A DNA stretch of 64,000 nt, taken from assembly GCA_019925795.1 (NCBI GenBank), contig CM034314.1, positions 79,232,780-79,296,779 on the forward strand, written 5' to 3'. Source of the stretch: Dendrobium chrysotoxum. Lineage: Eukaryota > Streptophyta > Magnoliopsida > Asparagales > Orchidaceae. The position numbers and the translations under genes are program-made. Below, piece after piece: positions 12,873 through 24,541 of this stretch. The notes beneath the pieces are model-generated. The model searched no databases. It was not told where the DNA came from and saw only the letters and a program-made list of their open reading frames with translations. Position 1 is the first letter of the stretch; each line of letters begins with the position of its first letter.

Positions 12873-14138
12873 TTATGGAGAAGAAGCTTGTCATAACACC
12901 TTATAAAATCAACTATGATCTGCAATATAAGCCAACTACAAATAAAAGTGTTAAGCCTCAACTACTTATTATAGAAAATCATATTGGTAGGGATAAATTT
13001 GTTATTTTTTATCCAAGTTCTAGCACCTCTATCTTGATTGATTCTCTAAATTCACCAATAAAAATAGTCAGATTTAAAACCACAAAAGAAGGAATTTTTT
13101 TATTTGTCCTCTTTGCACTCATCACATGTAATGGAATTAAACCTGATTCTAATAAGATTCACATACTTGTTGTGGCCTCTTTTCTCTTTTTTATGCTTAG
13201 TGATGTTGCACGTGATGAATAGCCTAATAATTTACCTCCTCTTAGGACCATCAAATATGTCATTATTGTAGCCCCGAGTTCATAGCTTCCTAATCTTTCA
13301 TATTATAGGATGAATCATGCTGAACATGTAAATCTTAAGTGGTAAGCTGATTACTTATGAAGGATTTCATGCAAAAAATTCTTAGTTCCTACATAGTTCA
13401 AGCCTTATTAACACCTACAAAAGGTTGCACATTAAGAATGCACATTGATTGTTGAGCCATTAATAAAATCATTGTCAAATATATATTTCCTATCTCTCGA
13501 TTGGACGACATGTTAAATTTGATCTAAAAAATTGATATAAGAAGCACTTATCAACATATTATAATTCATTCAAGGGATGAATGGAAAATAACTTTAAAAT
13601 CTATGATGGACTATAAATGGTTGGTGATGCCTTTTGAGCTTTCAAATGCCCCTGACACATTTATGAGATTAATGAATATTATCATAAACCTTTCATAAGT
13701 GTTGTCTAATTTGATGATATCTTAATTTTTAGCTCAAGTGAGAATAATCATTTACAACACCTTATATAGTTTTTTGAAACCCTTAGGAAAGAACAAATGC
13801 ACATCAACTTGTAGAAGGAAATTTTTTGTAATATATGGTAGTTTTTTCCATGATTTAACATTTTCATTGCTAGAATCAAATATAATCCATGATAGAATCA
13901 CATATAATCATTCTGAAGGTCAAGTTCTTTTTAGATTGGCCACACTTAAGAGTTTCACTGAAGTATGAAGCATTGATGGACTTGCTACTTCCTACTGCAT
14001 ATTCATCAAGGAATTTAGCATGATCTTTGCACCAATCACCGATATTCTAAAATTGAAAAAATTTTCTTCGACTCCTAAATTACAAAAAGCCTTAGATTAG
14101 GCTAAGATTATGAATACCTCGCTCATGTCCTTGATGGG
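12873..14138 (+). pseudogene. Ty3/gypsy protease-RT remnant
   Basis: 12875-13222 encodes a degenerate protease/RT linker (KLVITPYKINYD, then the family pattern up to 'ARDE'). A following block reads PNNLPPLRTIKY and LPNLSYYRM, as in gypsy pol just before RT. 13390-13700 reads as RT: LRMHIDC-AINKIIVKY-FPI-RLDDML, then 'DEWKITLK', 'MPFELSNAPDTFMRLMN', then FDDIL in another frame. Stops and frameshifts are numerous. The domain order continues at 15740 after an insertion, so 12.87-16.84 kb was once a single pol. Confidence 0.75.
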
Positions 14139-15735
14139 TGTGGACACGTGCATGAAATAGCTAAATGCTTGTAACAATTAATACTTAGATTTTCTTTTAT
14201 ATAGATTTCCCATTAAATACACAAGTATACATATCGATCAAGTAATAAAGTGATTGAAAGATTGTCGATCCCACGAGAAAGTTTGTGCTATATTGCAATC
14301 AAACTAATATTGTCAACTACTGATGAAAGGTATATCCTATTGAACGAAATTATGGATTTTGGATTTCTACCAATTACAAAGAATGCAAATGATGATGAGA
14401 TACCAATATATAAAATATATTTTGGATTAATGCCTATAAACAATAAAATATTCCTAATGAGACTCTTAATTACCGATGTGAATCAGAGTATATTCATTCC
14501 TATATATCTATCGAGCTTGTAGGGGTGAAAATAAAGGTTTATGACATTCCTATAATTCCAATGTCTACATAGAACCTAAAAGATTAAACATATATGTGTA
14601 GGCATGTCAACCTTCCATTTCAATACTCCTATTTGTTCCAATATTTCTCTGTTGATGTAATATATCACACCAAATATTAATTATAGAAATAGTCATTGTA
14701 TGTATTAAATTAAGAATGAGATATATTGAAAATATTCATAATTCACTTAAGGAACAATAGTCTACATTAGTACTTGCAGTGTGTTCACAATATCATCCCA
14801 AAACTCAGAAATTAGCCAGATATGAATAAAATAGAAACCAAACACATCTTCATTTCAATCATAAGAAAAAAGATAGATAAGAAATAATAAGGAAGAAACT
14901 CACTAAGATAATACAAACAAACATCTTCTCACTCTTTCTTCCAATGGAAAGATTGCTTACACAATACATGCTAAAGATCCCCAATAAAAGTATCTTACAC
15001 ACTTCTTCTTCTTTTTGTATCTTACACACTTCATTAGCAACCTTTAGAATTTACTTTAAGGAGGTACTAAAGAATTACATTGAAAATTATAGAGCTCTAC
15101 AAAAATATGTCAGAACCCCTTAACACAAGAATTGAAAAACTAGTTATAGTAAGTGCAGAAACAGCCTCAAGCACCGCGGTGCTTGACATAGTGGTGCGAA
15201 AGTGTTTATAAGATGAAATAGTGCCTCAGTGCTATTGGGCTTGCTCCACTGAGGCATTGTGCTAACTTAGCATGTATATTGGCTAAATCGGTGTGTCGCT
15301 CAACGCTGCATTGACTCGGCATGTTTACAGCTATGTCTTTCGTCAACCGCCCCGCCATGACGCTACAAAAGTTGAGCACTTATGTGTTGTAATGCTTGGT
15401 GCTCTAGCATTCAAATTTTTGAGACTCAGGTGTTGCGACACGATTTTTGACGCTGCAGCGCTGACCTTGGATCCACCGGGGTGCTGAATTATTTGTCGTT
15501 TTTCATGTTGCTCTAGCCCTGTGATTCTCTGATCTAGCGTCGAGGCGTTGAAGATGTTATGGCGCTGGTAATTGGAACGTTGCAGCACTGGTTCAACACT
15601 TGTGAAATGTTTTCTACCTATTCTGACATTTCCCACACAACATTAATAAAACATCATATTTTTACTGAATTTAAAGGTAATAAACAATACAAAATTTACG
15701 CTTAACAACCCTTAGAATGCCTATATTAAAAAAAA
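14139..15735 (+). repeat. LTR-like repeat, copy 2, inserted in gypsy pol
   Basis: This segment interrupts the gypsy pol between the end of RT (near 14138) and the start of RNase H (near 15740). It begins TGTGGACACGTG and shares the landmarks listed for 11471-12869 in the same order, including 'AAGTAATAAAGTGA' near 14244. The right end is unclear because it runs into a poly-A stretch before the pol resumes. A solo LTR or a non-autonomous LTR element is the likely identity. Confidence 0.6.
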
Positions 15736-15739
15736 AAAA

Positions 15740-16843
15740 TTGAAGTAACTTATGATACTTCTGGAATTGGAATTGGTGGAGTCTTAAGTTAGGAAAATCA
15801 TCTTGTGGCTTTCTTTAAAGAGGAATTGAATGAGACAGAATAATGATATTTAACCTATGATAGGATATTTTTTGTTGTTATTCAATTTTTAAGACATTAT
15901 ATCATTATCTTCCTCGTAGAGAGTTTATTCTTAACTTAGACTATCATGCTTTCAAAATCATCAACACCCAACAAATATTAAGTCATAAACACACTAAATG
16001 GGTTGAATTTCTCCAAGATTATTATTTTATTCTCAAGTATGAACCTAGAGTTGAAAAAAACAATTATCAATGCCTTATTTGGTGAAAATTTAATTATTAC
16101 TATTACTTCTTTAGAAGTCAAAATTCTACGATTTTGATGAATTAAAGATCAGTACCCCATATGTCCTTACTTCTATCTTATTTATCTTGAGCACGTAGAC
16201 ATGTCTTTTAACATTGCAACAACATTCTAAGTTATCAATGGATACTTATATTGAGGAAAACAAACTTGCATTCCTAAAACTTCATTGAGGGAATTAATTT
16301 CTATTTTAAATTACATTATGGGTGAATAATTGGAGATCTTAAAAAAGATAAAACTATTTATTTAATGAAAAATTAAATTTTCTAACCTTCACTTAAATGA
16401 AATGTTCAAAATTCGTAGTCTAATATTTAACTTATAAGTAAGCTAAAGAACCCAAATAAAAATATGGTCAATACTCAATATATTGCTTTACTTGTTCCCT
16501 ATATGCTTTGGGAAGATCCATCGATTGATTTCATCTTAAAATTGCTCTGCACAACTTGAGGTCATTATACCATTATTGTTGTAATTGATCGATTATATAA
16601 TATGGCCCATTCCTCCCTATGCTAAAACTAATGATTCCTCTCATATTGACAATATTCTTTAAGATAATTGTATATTTGTATTTTCTACCTTCAAACATCG
16701 TGTCTGATTGAGATGCTAGATTTATTTTACATTTTTTAAGAATATAGAAGTAGTTAAAAACAAAATCGAAAATTTCATATACCTTTCACCCACAAATAGA
16801 CAAGCAAATCGACATAGTTGGTTGACACATGCCAGGAGAGCGT
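15740..16843 (+). pseudogene. Ty3/gypsy RNase H-integrase remnant
   Basis: Continuation of the pol at 12873-14138. RNase H starts EVTYDTSGIGIGGVLS, matching the family's E-V-x-C-D-A-S-G-x-G-I-G-G-V-L. 'LTYD' and 'KWVEFLQDY'-like words follow. Integrase pieces include CIPKTSLRELI near 16270, VVIDRLYNMAH-like near 16580, 'NIVSD.DARF' near 16695 and a 'HPQ.D.Q' block near 16790. Heavy decay shows it is an old copy. It stops at a run of G. Confidence 0.7.

Positions 16844-16870
<27 letters not shown>
16844..16870. repeat. Poly-G run of 27
   Basis: Twenty-seven consecutive G at the point where the gypsy integrase similarity ends. Such a run in a very AT-rich setting could be a real homopolymer able to form G-quadruplexes, or an assembly artefact. 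Confidence 0.9.
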
Positions 16871-16875
<5 letters not shown>

Positions 16876-18200
16876 TGAGCTAATTTAAAAATTCGCATTA
16901 TCTTTTATATCTGGATATTCAAAAAATAAATTTTATCATCGAAACACACGACATTTAGAAATAAATAATAATCAACACATGTAATATGTAAAAGGTGCGA
17001 CAAACATGAATTGTAAGAGAATAAGTAATATTTCTTATGTGGTTCAAGTATAATTTATGTCTACACCTAGGAGTCTACTACACATAAGATTTCTTGCACA
17101 AACAGTGCTATATTAAAATTGTTGCTCCTACAATAGGCAGAGAAGCCTCTACACTTGGACAATCTCCCACAAATGTCCACATTCAGAACACCTCATGTAA
17201 ACATAAGAAACAAATAACAAAAAAAAAAAAAACTTACAATGAATTATGCGTTATTACATGTAGATTCTTTGTGTCATGGAGAACTCGAGCAAACCATCCA
17301 TGATATGTTGAAGGGCATTCTCATGGCAAGCAAGCTTCTTCATTTCATCATGGTTTCTATGAGAGAAAACTCCATGAGAATTTTTCATAAGCGGACTTGG
17401 TGGCTGGTTCCTTAAGCAAGCTATGGTTTTGGAGGAAGAGCAAATTTTACACCAAAGTTTAGATGTACTTATTTATATATTATACATAGGGCTTCATTCT
17501 ACCTTTAAAGTTAATTAAAGCTGTAATTTTCATGTAATCATATGTCTCTAATATTAAAAAAATGTTGAGGGGATCCATCATTAGTTGGCTTGAATATATT
17601 TGAATTTTTTATAAATGTTTCCTAAAATCAGCATTAGCAGAAATCCACGAACATTTGTGGAGGCCAGCAAATATTTATTGCGACCAATAATCATTAATTT
17701 CTAAAATGAGCAATATATATACTTTACAGAGTTCTGCATACCTTTATGGAGATCCGCAAGGACTTTACAATCATCCACAAATATTAGCGGAGGCCAATTA
17801 AGTGTGAAAAATATTTGATTTTAACTATTTTTTAAAGTGTATATAGGCTCTCTTGTACAAAGAACTCAATTTAGTTTATTATTGAGATGGTCTTGAATTC
17901 TAATTAAAAATAATTTTACTCTTAAACAAAGTGATTTAATAGTGTTATTACATGACCTTTTGATTTTGTTATTTAAATCTTTTATTGATCTTATTTTGCT
18001 TGCTTGTTATGCACTGTCTTTACATTTTTTTTTTTTAATTTGCATTTATATGAAGAAGATCCATCATTTTTCTAAACTACTCAACCTGCCTTCTTATGTT
18101 CAAATCATAATGGTGATGCATATATTGCATAAACTATGCTAAAAATAAAATAAATACCATTTCATTAATTATATTTGATATTATTGAAATTTAATTAAAG
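16871..18200. other. Intergenic, no recognisable gene
   Basis: AT-rich sequence with short frames only. The stretch near 17.05-17.35 kb looks repeat-derived, but I could not assign it to a family. A few phrases such as 'atccacgaacatttgtggaggcca' recur near 17.64 and 17.77 kb. Confidence 0.4.
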
Positions 18201-18439
18201 CTATTTGACTTATGGGTTCTAAGAAGCTCTTCGAAAAGGGCTTTGAAGAGTCTTGTTATATGAGCCTCTGGGTCTAGCCGAGGAGGCTAGGGAGTTGGAG
18301 GCATCTCCACGGTGTTGGGTGTAGAAGGAGGGAGTTGATTTTTTGGTAGAGAACTTTCTTTGTGTGAGAGGGCAAATTATTTTGTGCAGACACCGAACGC
18401 CGTCCAGAGCCCAATAAAAATGCGCCACGTCACCCTCTA

Positions 18440-18500
18440 CTCGGTGCTGTGCTCGATACCGCGCTCGGTACTGTGCTCGATATCGCGCTCGGTACCGTTG
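18440..18500. repeat. 24-bp GC-rich minisatellite
   Basis: The unit 'ctcggtactgtgctcgatatcgcg' occurs about two and a half times with small changes. It creates an R-Y-R-A repeat in a minus-strand reading frame, which is why a 164-codon open frame exists over 18219-18713; I do not regard that frame as a gene. Confidence 0.75.
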
Positions 18501-19149
18501 ATGTGGCACATTCTGGTTGGTCTCCGAATGTAGAGCTGCGTTCGATGTCCGCACAAAATAATCTCTCGAGAGCTTTTGAGAGAGGGAGTTCTTGTGTAAG
18601 AGAATTTTCTTTGTGTTCTTGCAATAATTGGCAGGGAGAGTGGAGATAGAGATTGGAGAGAACATGTGAGAGATAATTTGGGAGTAATAGGTCTTTGTGA
18701 GAGAAGTGCACAAATCTTTATTCCTCCAAGTTGTTGTAAGAAACTATTGGGAAAAACTTTGAAGAGTTTTGGTGTAAGAGACTCTTGGTTTACCCTAGTT
18801 TATCCTTCAAATAATTTTGAAAAATTTTATTGCACTTGGCGTAATTATCTCAATGAACGAGCAGCTTCAACTATAAAAATGCAAAAATCAAAGCTCAAAT
18901 TTTCCTAAATTTTATTATTTAAAATTCTTAATGCATAATTTGAGCATGTTTTAACGTGTTAAATTGCATTGAAATTTGTACATAAGTTTATGATGCATTA
19001 GAGATAATATCAATGCCTTAAAATTTTATGAAAATTAAAATTTTTTTGCAAGTTAAAATGTTTAGCATCTATAAATCAAGAATATGATGAAAAGAGTATA
19101 ATCAAAATAATAATAAACATAATAATTACTTATTTAAAAAAAAAAATAA

Positions 19150-19470
19150 AAGGTTCGAAGTTCAAACCTGAGAAACAGTGAAACCTGTCGTGTCAGTTTT
19201 TTAACAGGTTATTTCGGTTGTAATGGTCAAGAATCCAAAGTTACCACTCTTTCTGCCCCAACCCTTTGCCTCGAGTCCCAAGGGCTCACTCAGCGATCTC
19301 CAACTCAAAGCCCTACCGACGAGAAGCCCCGTCCATGGCGATCAGGCGAGCGCGGCGGAATGGAACGCCTCGGGGACTCATTCCAGTTCGCGCCAATCGA
19401 CGCACACGCTACCTCTCCTGCTGGTGCCTCTCTTCCCTCACCTCAACAAGACATAGATTTTGATGCAATG
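19150..19470. other. GC-rich island, possibly a captured gene fragment
   Basis: A sharply bounded GC-rich block in AT-rich DNA, with open frames on the plus strand (19223-19456 and 19266-19463). Neither protein is recognisable. It could be a gene fragment carried by a transposon. An old RTE fragment begins about 70 bases downstream. Confidence 0.3.
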
Positions 19471-19539
19471 TTCTGTTTTTGGTTTCATTAAATTCTGCAT
19501 ATTGATGGCTGAAAATGGTTAAATTCTGCTGAGGCTTAC

Positions 19540-19775
19540 GATGATTATAAAAAGTAAATGTTTTCAAAGAGGATTGTAAGCATATGAGAAGGTATAGCTT
19601 TTTGATGATTCATGTAAGAGGCTAGTAGAAAAGGAGGAGAAATTTAAATGTATAAAATAGTTAATGCAAGAGATAGGAGATCCAAGGACTGTGATGAAAT
19701 TGAATGTATTAGAAACGAAGATGATTAGATCTTATCTAAACATGTGAACATGAAGAAAACATGAAAATTCCAGCT
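19540..19775 (+). pseudogene. RTE LINE fragment (endonuclease-RT linker)
   Basis: The plus strand reads ARDRRSKDCDEIECIRNEDD near 19662, resembling the RTE linker 'R-x-R-x-x-x-D-L-x-x-V-K-C-I-K-D-E-D' seen in better copies at 32.7 and 63.4 kb. The preceding A-Y-D-D-Y block also agrees. Short, old and full of stops. Confidence 0.5.
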
Positions 19776-20639
19776 GCCCATGCATCGCTTTGTGACATGA
19801 ACGCGATGACTGCCTGCCACTTGAGGCACGCCTCAAATGTCATGTTCTCCACTTCAGGAGCCCGAGCTTGACGTTATGTCTAGGCAAGTCGATCACGATG
19901 GACTCTCCTCTGCTGCTAGTGCAACCATTCATAATTTAGTAGGGGACAATTGGCCGTTGCACAAGGGGACTTTTAGCCATTTACTAGGAGAGGAAAATCT
20001 GTAATTGAAAGTTAGAAACTGAGAATTTGTATGAGAGAAAATATTGAAACAAGTGAGGTCATTCTTGTGACCCAACAATTGATGCATGCTATCAGTTGAA
20101 CCATTTATATTCAATTTTTCATCTTTCCATCGCCTGAGCTTATCTTACCTATCATTTAGCGGACCCTTCCTCGATGGAGTAAAGGTTCCAAAGGCTCTAA
20201 CCCTTAAAAAATTCACATAAATGTAAAGGTTTAGGTACAAATAAGATAAATATAGAGATATGAAAAGTTAGACGAAATATTTGAAATATTAGAATGATTT
20301 GGTTGATATATCTTTCTTGATTAATCTTTTTCATGAATCTTAAAGATTAAGATGATGTTAAATCATTAGAGAATAATCATTTTGATACTCACATTTAAAT
20401 AAAGGGGATCAGAATTATAGTAATGATAGGGTATTCAATATTATAAGTTACCCACTTATAATTATAAGAGAGGATAATTAAATATAGCCTTAGAAATATC
20501 TTATCAGTTTTAGAGAGTTCGTGTGGATTTGTGTCTAAAAGATCTAACTTGTAGATGTTTTTTGTGTGAAAGCAATTCATGGAAATATGTACTTAGCCAA
20601 AAAAAAAAAAAAACTATGGTTTTTAATCGTGGATGATAT

Positions 20640-20900
20640 ATCATTAAATATCATAATAACTTGTTAGCATATATCAAGAAAAACCTGTGTCAAAAGTATG
20701 TGAAATTATTAAGGTGATATATGATAGATCACTCAGTAACATTATAAGTAGTAAGGAAATAACCTAGGAGTTCCTCCCCATTATAGTAGGATTATTTCAA
20801 GATCAACCATTAGTCCCCATGTTTTTGTTTTACTATTAGAGATGCTTATTATGGATTTTCAAAATTGAGGTAACTTAGAATATTCTATTTGGATAAGTCA
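20640..20900 (+). pseudogene. RTE LINE reverse-transcriptase fragment
   Basis: The plus strand reads IIKVIYDRSLSNII, then 'EFLPIIVGLFQDQPLVPMFLF'. It matches the RTE blocks I-x-V-I-K-D-M-Y-x-x-A and F-P-I-x-V-G-L-H-Q-G-S-A-L-S-P-Y-L-F. It may belong to the same original copy as 19540-19775, with the middle lost or replaced. Confidence 0.5.
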
Positions 20901-21269
20901 TATTTCTAATCAACGAGAGTTATTATGAAAGAAATGAAAAATAAAAGCAATGGATCAAACCGGATTAGCTCCTACATTTATTGTTTTGCCTAGGTTTGGG
21001 AGAAAATAATTTTTTTTTGCAAAACGTTATAATAAATTCATTTTTAATCAAAGTCTTAAAAATTAGAACGGGAAAAGAGTAGAGTAGAAAATAAATGATT
21101 TTTTGATTGAATTTTATTCTCTTATTTTGGTTAATAAAAATGAGCGTAAGCCATACATAAATCAGCAAAGAAACAACCATTTATGAAAGAAATAAATCGA
21201 GAAATTGATATTTAGTTCTAAATTCAGAATTAACTACACAATATAAAGGCTAATTTTTAGAGAGGAGCA

Positions 21270-22295
21270 CGTCAATAATGACAATTAGCAAAATGAGTTG
21301 ATTTTCCTAAAAATTTAAGGAGAAAATACGCCGAACAATTCGGCGTATTTTAAAATGCACGAAAGAGTTGGGCGTATTTGCTAGAGAGAGAAAATGATAG
21401 AAGAATTCGCCAAACAAATAGGCGTATTCGCTAGAGAGAGAAAATGAGAGGAGAGAGGAGAGTGGGCGGAAAGAGAGAGTGTGTGGGCGGGAAGAGAGAG
21501 AGATATTATTAAAAGTTTGATAAAAGTTCCATTGCCTCTCTCCTTTATACAATATTTATATATTATTTTTAATTATTAAGTAATGATTTATATGTTTAAT
21601 CTTTTTTGGCTAAAATTTTTCATGAAAATATTGAACATATAAAAATTTAAAATATTGTATTTAAATATTATTTTAAATATAAAAAAGTATAAATTTTTAT
21701 ATTATATTAAAATAATATATTTAATCAATAAAATTTAGATAACATTATTAAAAAATAGTTGAAATATAAGTTAAATATTTAAAAAACAGTTAAAATAGTA
21801 GCTACATATTTAAAATAAACTAATATTTATATTTAAATATTATTTTAATTATTATTTTTCTTAAAAAAATATATTATCACTATTAAGTTGTTAGTTAAAT
21901 ATTATTTTGAAAATCAAAAAAGTATTTTAAATATTAATTTAATATTATACTTTTTAAATATATTTATATATTTTTACTTTTTCTATAGAATAATTTTTTA
22001 AAATTACTATTTAATATAATTTTTAGATATTTATAATATTACATAAATAATTTAAATATTTAATAATAAATTTAATTATTTAAATATAATTATGCTTTTT
22101 TATGGTTAAATATAATATTTATAAGAAATTTTAAATTCTTTTAAATATTTTCTCAAGTAAAATAATTTTCTCATTTTCTCTCTCTAGCAAATACGTCCAA
22201 CTCTTTCGCCCATTTTAAAATACGCCGAATTATTCGGCGTATTTGTTCCTTAAATTTTTAGAAAAATCTGTTCCTTTTACTAATTGCCATTATTT
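21270..22295. mobile_element. Fold-back element with ~120-bp inverted ends
   Basis: The left end (about 21275-21400) and the reverse complement of the right end (about 22160-22292) align for roughly 120 bases: AATAATG(A/G)CAATTAG, then 'ctaaaaatttaagga', then the TACGCC hairpin, then 'GTATTTGCTAGAGAGAGAAA'. Each terminal repeat holds its own palindrome: arms of 13 bases at 21323-21351 and of 12 at 22218-22244, around a 3-base loop. The interior is extremely AT-rich and has no gene. The form suits a fold-back or Mutator-like MITE with long terminal inverted repeats. I could not find a clean target duplication. Confidence 0.75.
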
Positions 22296-22639
22296 AGGAA
22301 GGTGTTGTCCACGTATTTTTATGGAAAGAAAGTTGTTACCTATAGTTCATTAGATTGCTGTAGATGAAAAGCCATTGTCCAAAGATTGATGGGTTATTAT
22401 AGATGAAAATGTGTTGACCACACATTTAGAATTATTTTCAACTCCCCATGTTAGACTATGTTGTATATGTTGATTATGCATAACTTGTTGATAAGATTAT
22501 CAAAATTCATTTTGGGTGAAATCTTGAAGAGGGTATGTATTTTGAAAGTTTTTTAGAAGGGCTGGTGGTACAAGAAGAAAGATCCCGCATAGAAATATGA
22601 ACCTTAAGTTGAAGTGCTAGATGAAGGTGCAAAGGTGTT

Positions 22640-22787
22640 CACAAGAAATGCAATTTTTGTGAGAAGCAGATTATTGGATGTATTAAGAAGCTTAAGGATC
22701 ACTAGACTTGCACACATTGCCAACATTGGACTATGTATGCATGTGTCTGATGAAGTGAAAAAAGAATTTATTGACTATTAAAAGAAG
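22640..22787 (+). pseudogene. hAT transposase, N-terminal BED finger part
   Basis: In changing frames the plus strand reads KCNFCEKQIIGCIKKLKDH, a BED-type zinc finger C-x2-C...H pattern, then 'LAHIANIGLCMHVSDEVKK', matching the usual L-A-H-I-x-G-x-V-x-x-C-x-x-V-P-x-E-V-K-K. The frame is cut at 22787 by a solo LTR and resumes at 24542. Role in the family: DNA binding of a cut-and-paste transposase. Confidence 0.7.
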
Positions 22788-23192
22788 TGATGCAGGACTA
22801 AAATGATTAAGCAATGTTTGTTTAAGAAATTGCACGCTTCTTTGTTTGAGAGCAATATCAACGATTAACTTTTAGTGATTTAAACAATTATGTAAAGCAA
22901 GAGTGGGGTAATTTCAGTTTAGGCTAAGTTACACACATGAAAGCTAAGATCAATTAAATAGCCATTAGATCAAGTCTAACAAACAGAGAAGAGCTTCAAC
23001 GAAATCCCTTATTTAACAACAAGATAAGTCACTATGAAAGAACCACTCACTCAGCTCTCTAAAATTACTATGCTTAAGTGGAGGGATTAACAATAATCTA
23101 AATGAATTAATTATAACCGCAATCGTAAGTAATTCAGAAGGTATAAGACTTGGAAGATAAGTTTACCTTCGTCAATGTTTAGCAATAATGTT

Positions 23193-23372
23193 TCATTGGA
23201 CGGAAGAGATTTGTTCTTCGATGGCGGCAGCAAGTGTAAAAACAATTCTCTCCACGTACTCTTCCACTGTTTGATCTATCTCCGGATTAACGTCGAAGAA
23301 GGGAGATTTGAGAATGTCGACTTGACCTTGATCGTTGTAGATGAATCTGTGATCGACTTCAGGATCCGCCAT
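23193..23372 (-). CDS. LTR-internal small ORF, copy B
   Basis: 59 codons starting MADPEVDH, beginning 1169 bases inside the solo LTR. It shares with the ORF at 43858 the core D-Q-x-x-(I/V)-D-I-L-(R/K)-S-P-F-F-D-V, then T-V-E-E-Y-x-x-R-I, then a conserved D/E-D/E-Q. Most differences are conservative, which suggests the segment was under coding constraint when these elements were active. No known domain is recognised. After the stop codon lies a possible splice donor (GAAG/GTAAAC), so in an intact element it might be a short leader peptide or a first exon. Function unknown. Confidence 0.55.
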   Translation of the reverse strand: MADPEVDHRFIYNDQGQVDILKSPFFDVNPEIDQTVEEYVERIVFTLAAAIEEQISSVQ

Positions 23373-24333
23373 TCATGGGTAGAGAAGTTTTAGTAGAATG
23401 GTGGAGGGAGCTCTCTTTCAAAAATCTGAGTTAGGGTTAGGAGTCGTGTGGAGAGAGAAGGAAGGGGAGGAGGAGGTAGGAGGGGCTGGCGGCTTGTAGG
23501 GGAAGTGGAGAGGGGTTTCCAAAATCTAAAAGTAATTTCAGATTTTTGGATTTGGAGGGATTTGATTTGTAATTTAAATTTCAAACCATGGGAAAGGAGG
23601 GAAGATAATTCTTAATGTGGGAATTAATTGAGGTAATTAAAGAAAGGGGAGTTAATGCAGAGAGAGAGAGAGAGATAGAAAGGGAGGGGGCCAGCGCCAT
23701 GCTTAGGTTAGGGGGTTTATGGAGAGGTATTTAAACCTTCCAAATCAAGGATCTTCAATTAAGGGAAAAAGGATTTGATCAAATCCAATTCAAAATTGAT
23801 TTGGATTTGAATTGAAGAACTTTTCAAAAATAGATTTAGTAATTTAGGAAATGTTTTGAATTTCAAATTATTTAGATTTGAATTCAAATTCTTCCCAAAT
23901 TATCTTCAACCTAAATAAGGAAATGATGGAGGGAAGTGCTAGGGAGGCCGGCGGCTTGGGTTGGGCGGCGGCGCGGGGGGGGGGGGGGGGCTTGGGGTCA
24001 CGGTTTTGGAAGGAGGGGTTTGGGGTGGCCTTTGGCCGGCGGTTAGGGAGGTGGAGGTTTTAGCTAGGGGGATTTGGGGTTATGTGGAGGATCGGTAGGT
24101 GGAGAAGTAGGGTAGGATTTGTGGGGAAGGCTTGGCCGACGGTCAAGGGACAAAAGGGGAGGGAGGAAGAAGAGATGAAGGCGACCATGAGCCCGGACTC
24201 TTCCTGCGGCTGGTAGGTGATCCGGTTCCCTCTCTTAGGGATTTTTCTCCAAAGCTCTCAAGCTCTCACAAGAACATAAGATTACAGGAATTTCATAATA
24301 ATTCTTCAATAACTTGAAAAGAAATATAAGGGG

Positions 24334-24343
24334 CTTATAAATA
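24334..24343 (-). promoter_or_regulatory. TATA box of the solo LTR
   Basis: The minus strand reads TATTTATAAG inside 'ggctatttataagcccc', about 200 bases from the LTR start. The related LTR at 42760 has 'ggctatttaaaagcctcc' at the same offset. Transcription would start shortly after, so U3 is about 0.2 kb and R-U5 about 1.5 kb. Confidence 0.6.
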
Positions 24344-24541
24344 GCCTCATATAATGAAAGAAAACTAAAAGACAATTTGCCCCTAGGGCTTTCATAAGAC
24401 AAGTCTCTTAAGGGTAAAAATGAAAAATGCAAACAAATAAAACAAATACATATAATGACTAAAAAATAAATCGGCGTGATCGTGGTCGTAGGTCATCGGC
24501 CCCGTCTCTAGTAGACTCTACGGGTTCTGATGTCCTCATCA

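Larger units (their letters stand above)
22788..24541 (-). mobile_element. Solo LTR of a Ty3/gypsy chromovirus
   Basis: On the minus strand it starts TGATGAGGACATC and ends AGTCCTGCATCA, 1754 bases. It is flanked by AGAAG (22783-22787) and AGTAG (24542-24546), a 5-bp target duplication with one mismatch. It interrupts a hAT transposase whose BED part lies left and DUF659 part right. The chromovirus 3' LTR at 42760-44562 has the same two ends, a TATA box at the same offset (about 200), a GC-rich mid part, the small internal ORF, and shared blocks in the last third (ATCTTGTTGTTAA, TTAGACTT, GCCTAAAC). No internal domain is present, so it arose by LTR-LTR recombination. It contains a run of 16 G at 23975-23990. 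Confidence 0.9.

Noticed and set aside
18219..18713. 164-codon open frame on the minus strand
   Set aside because: Its middle is a translated 24-bp minisatellite (R-Y-R-A repeats) and the rest matches nothing; a chance frame.
24132..24432. Short open frames on both strands within the solo LTR
   Set aside because: Not conserved in the related LTR at 42760-44562; only the 23193-23372 ORF is shared.
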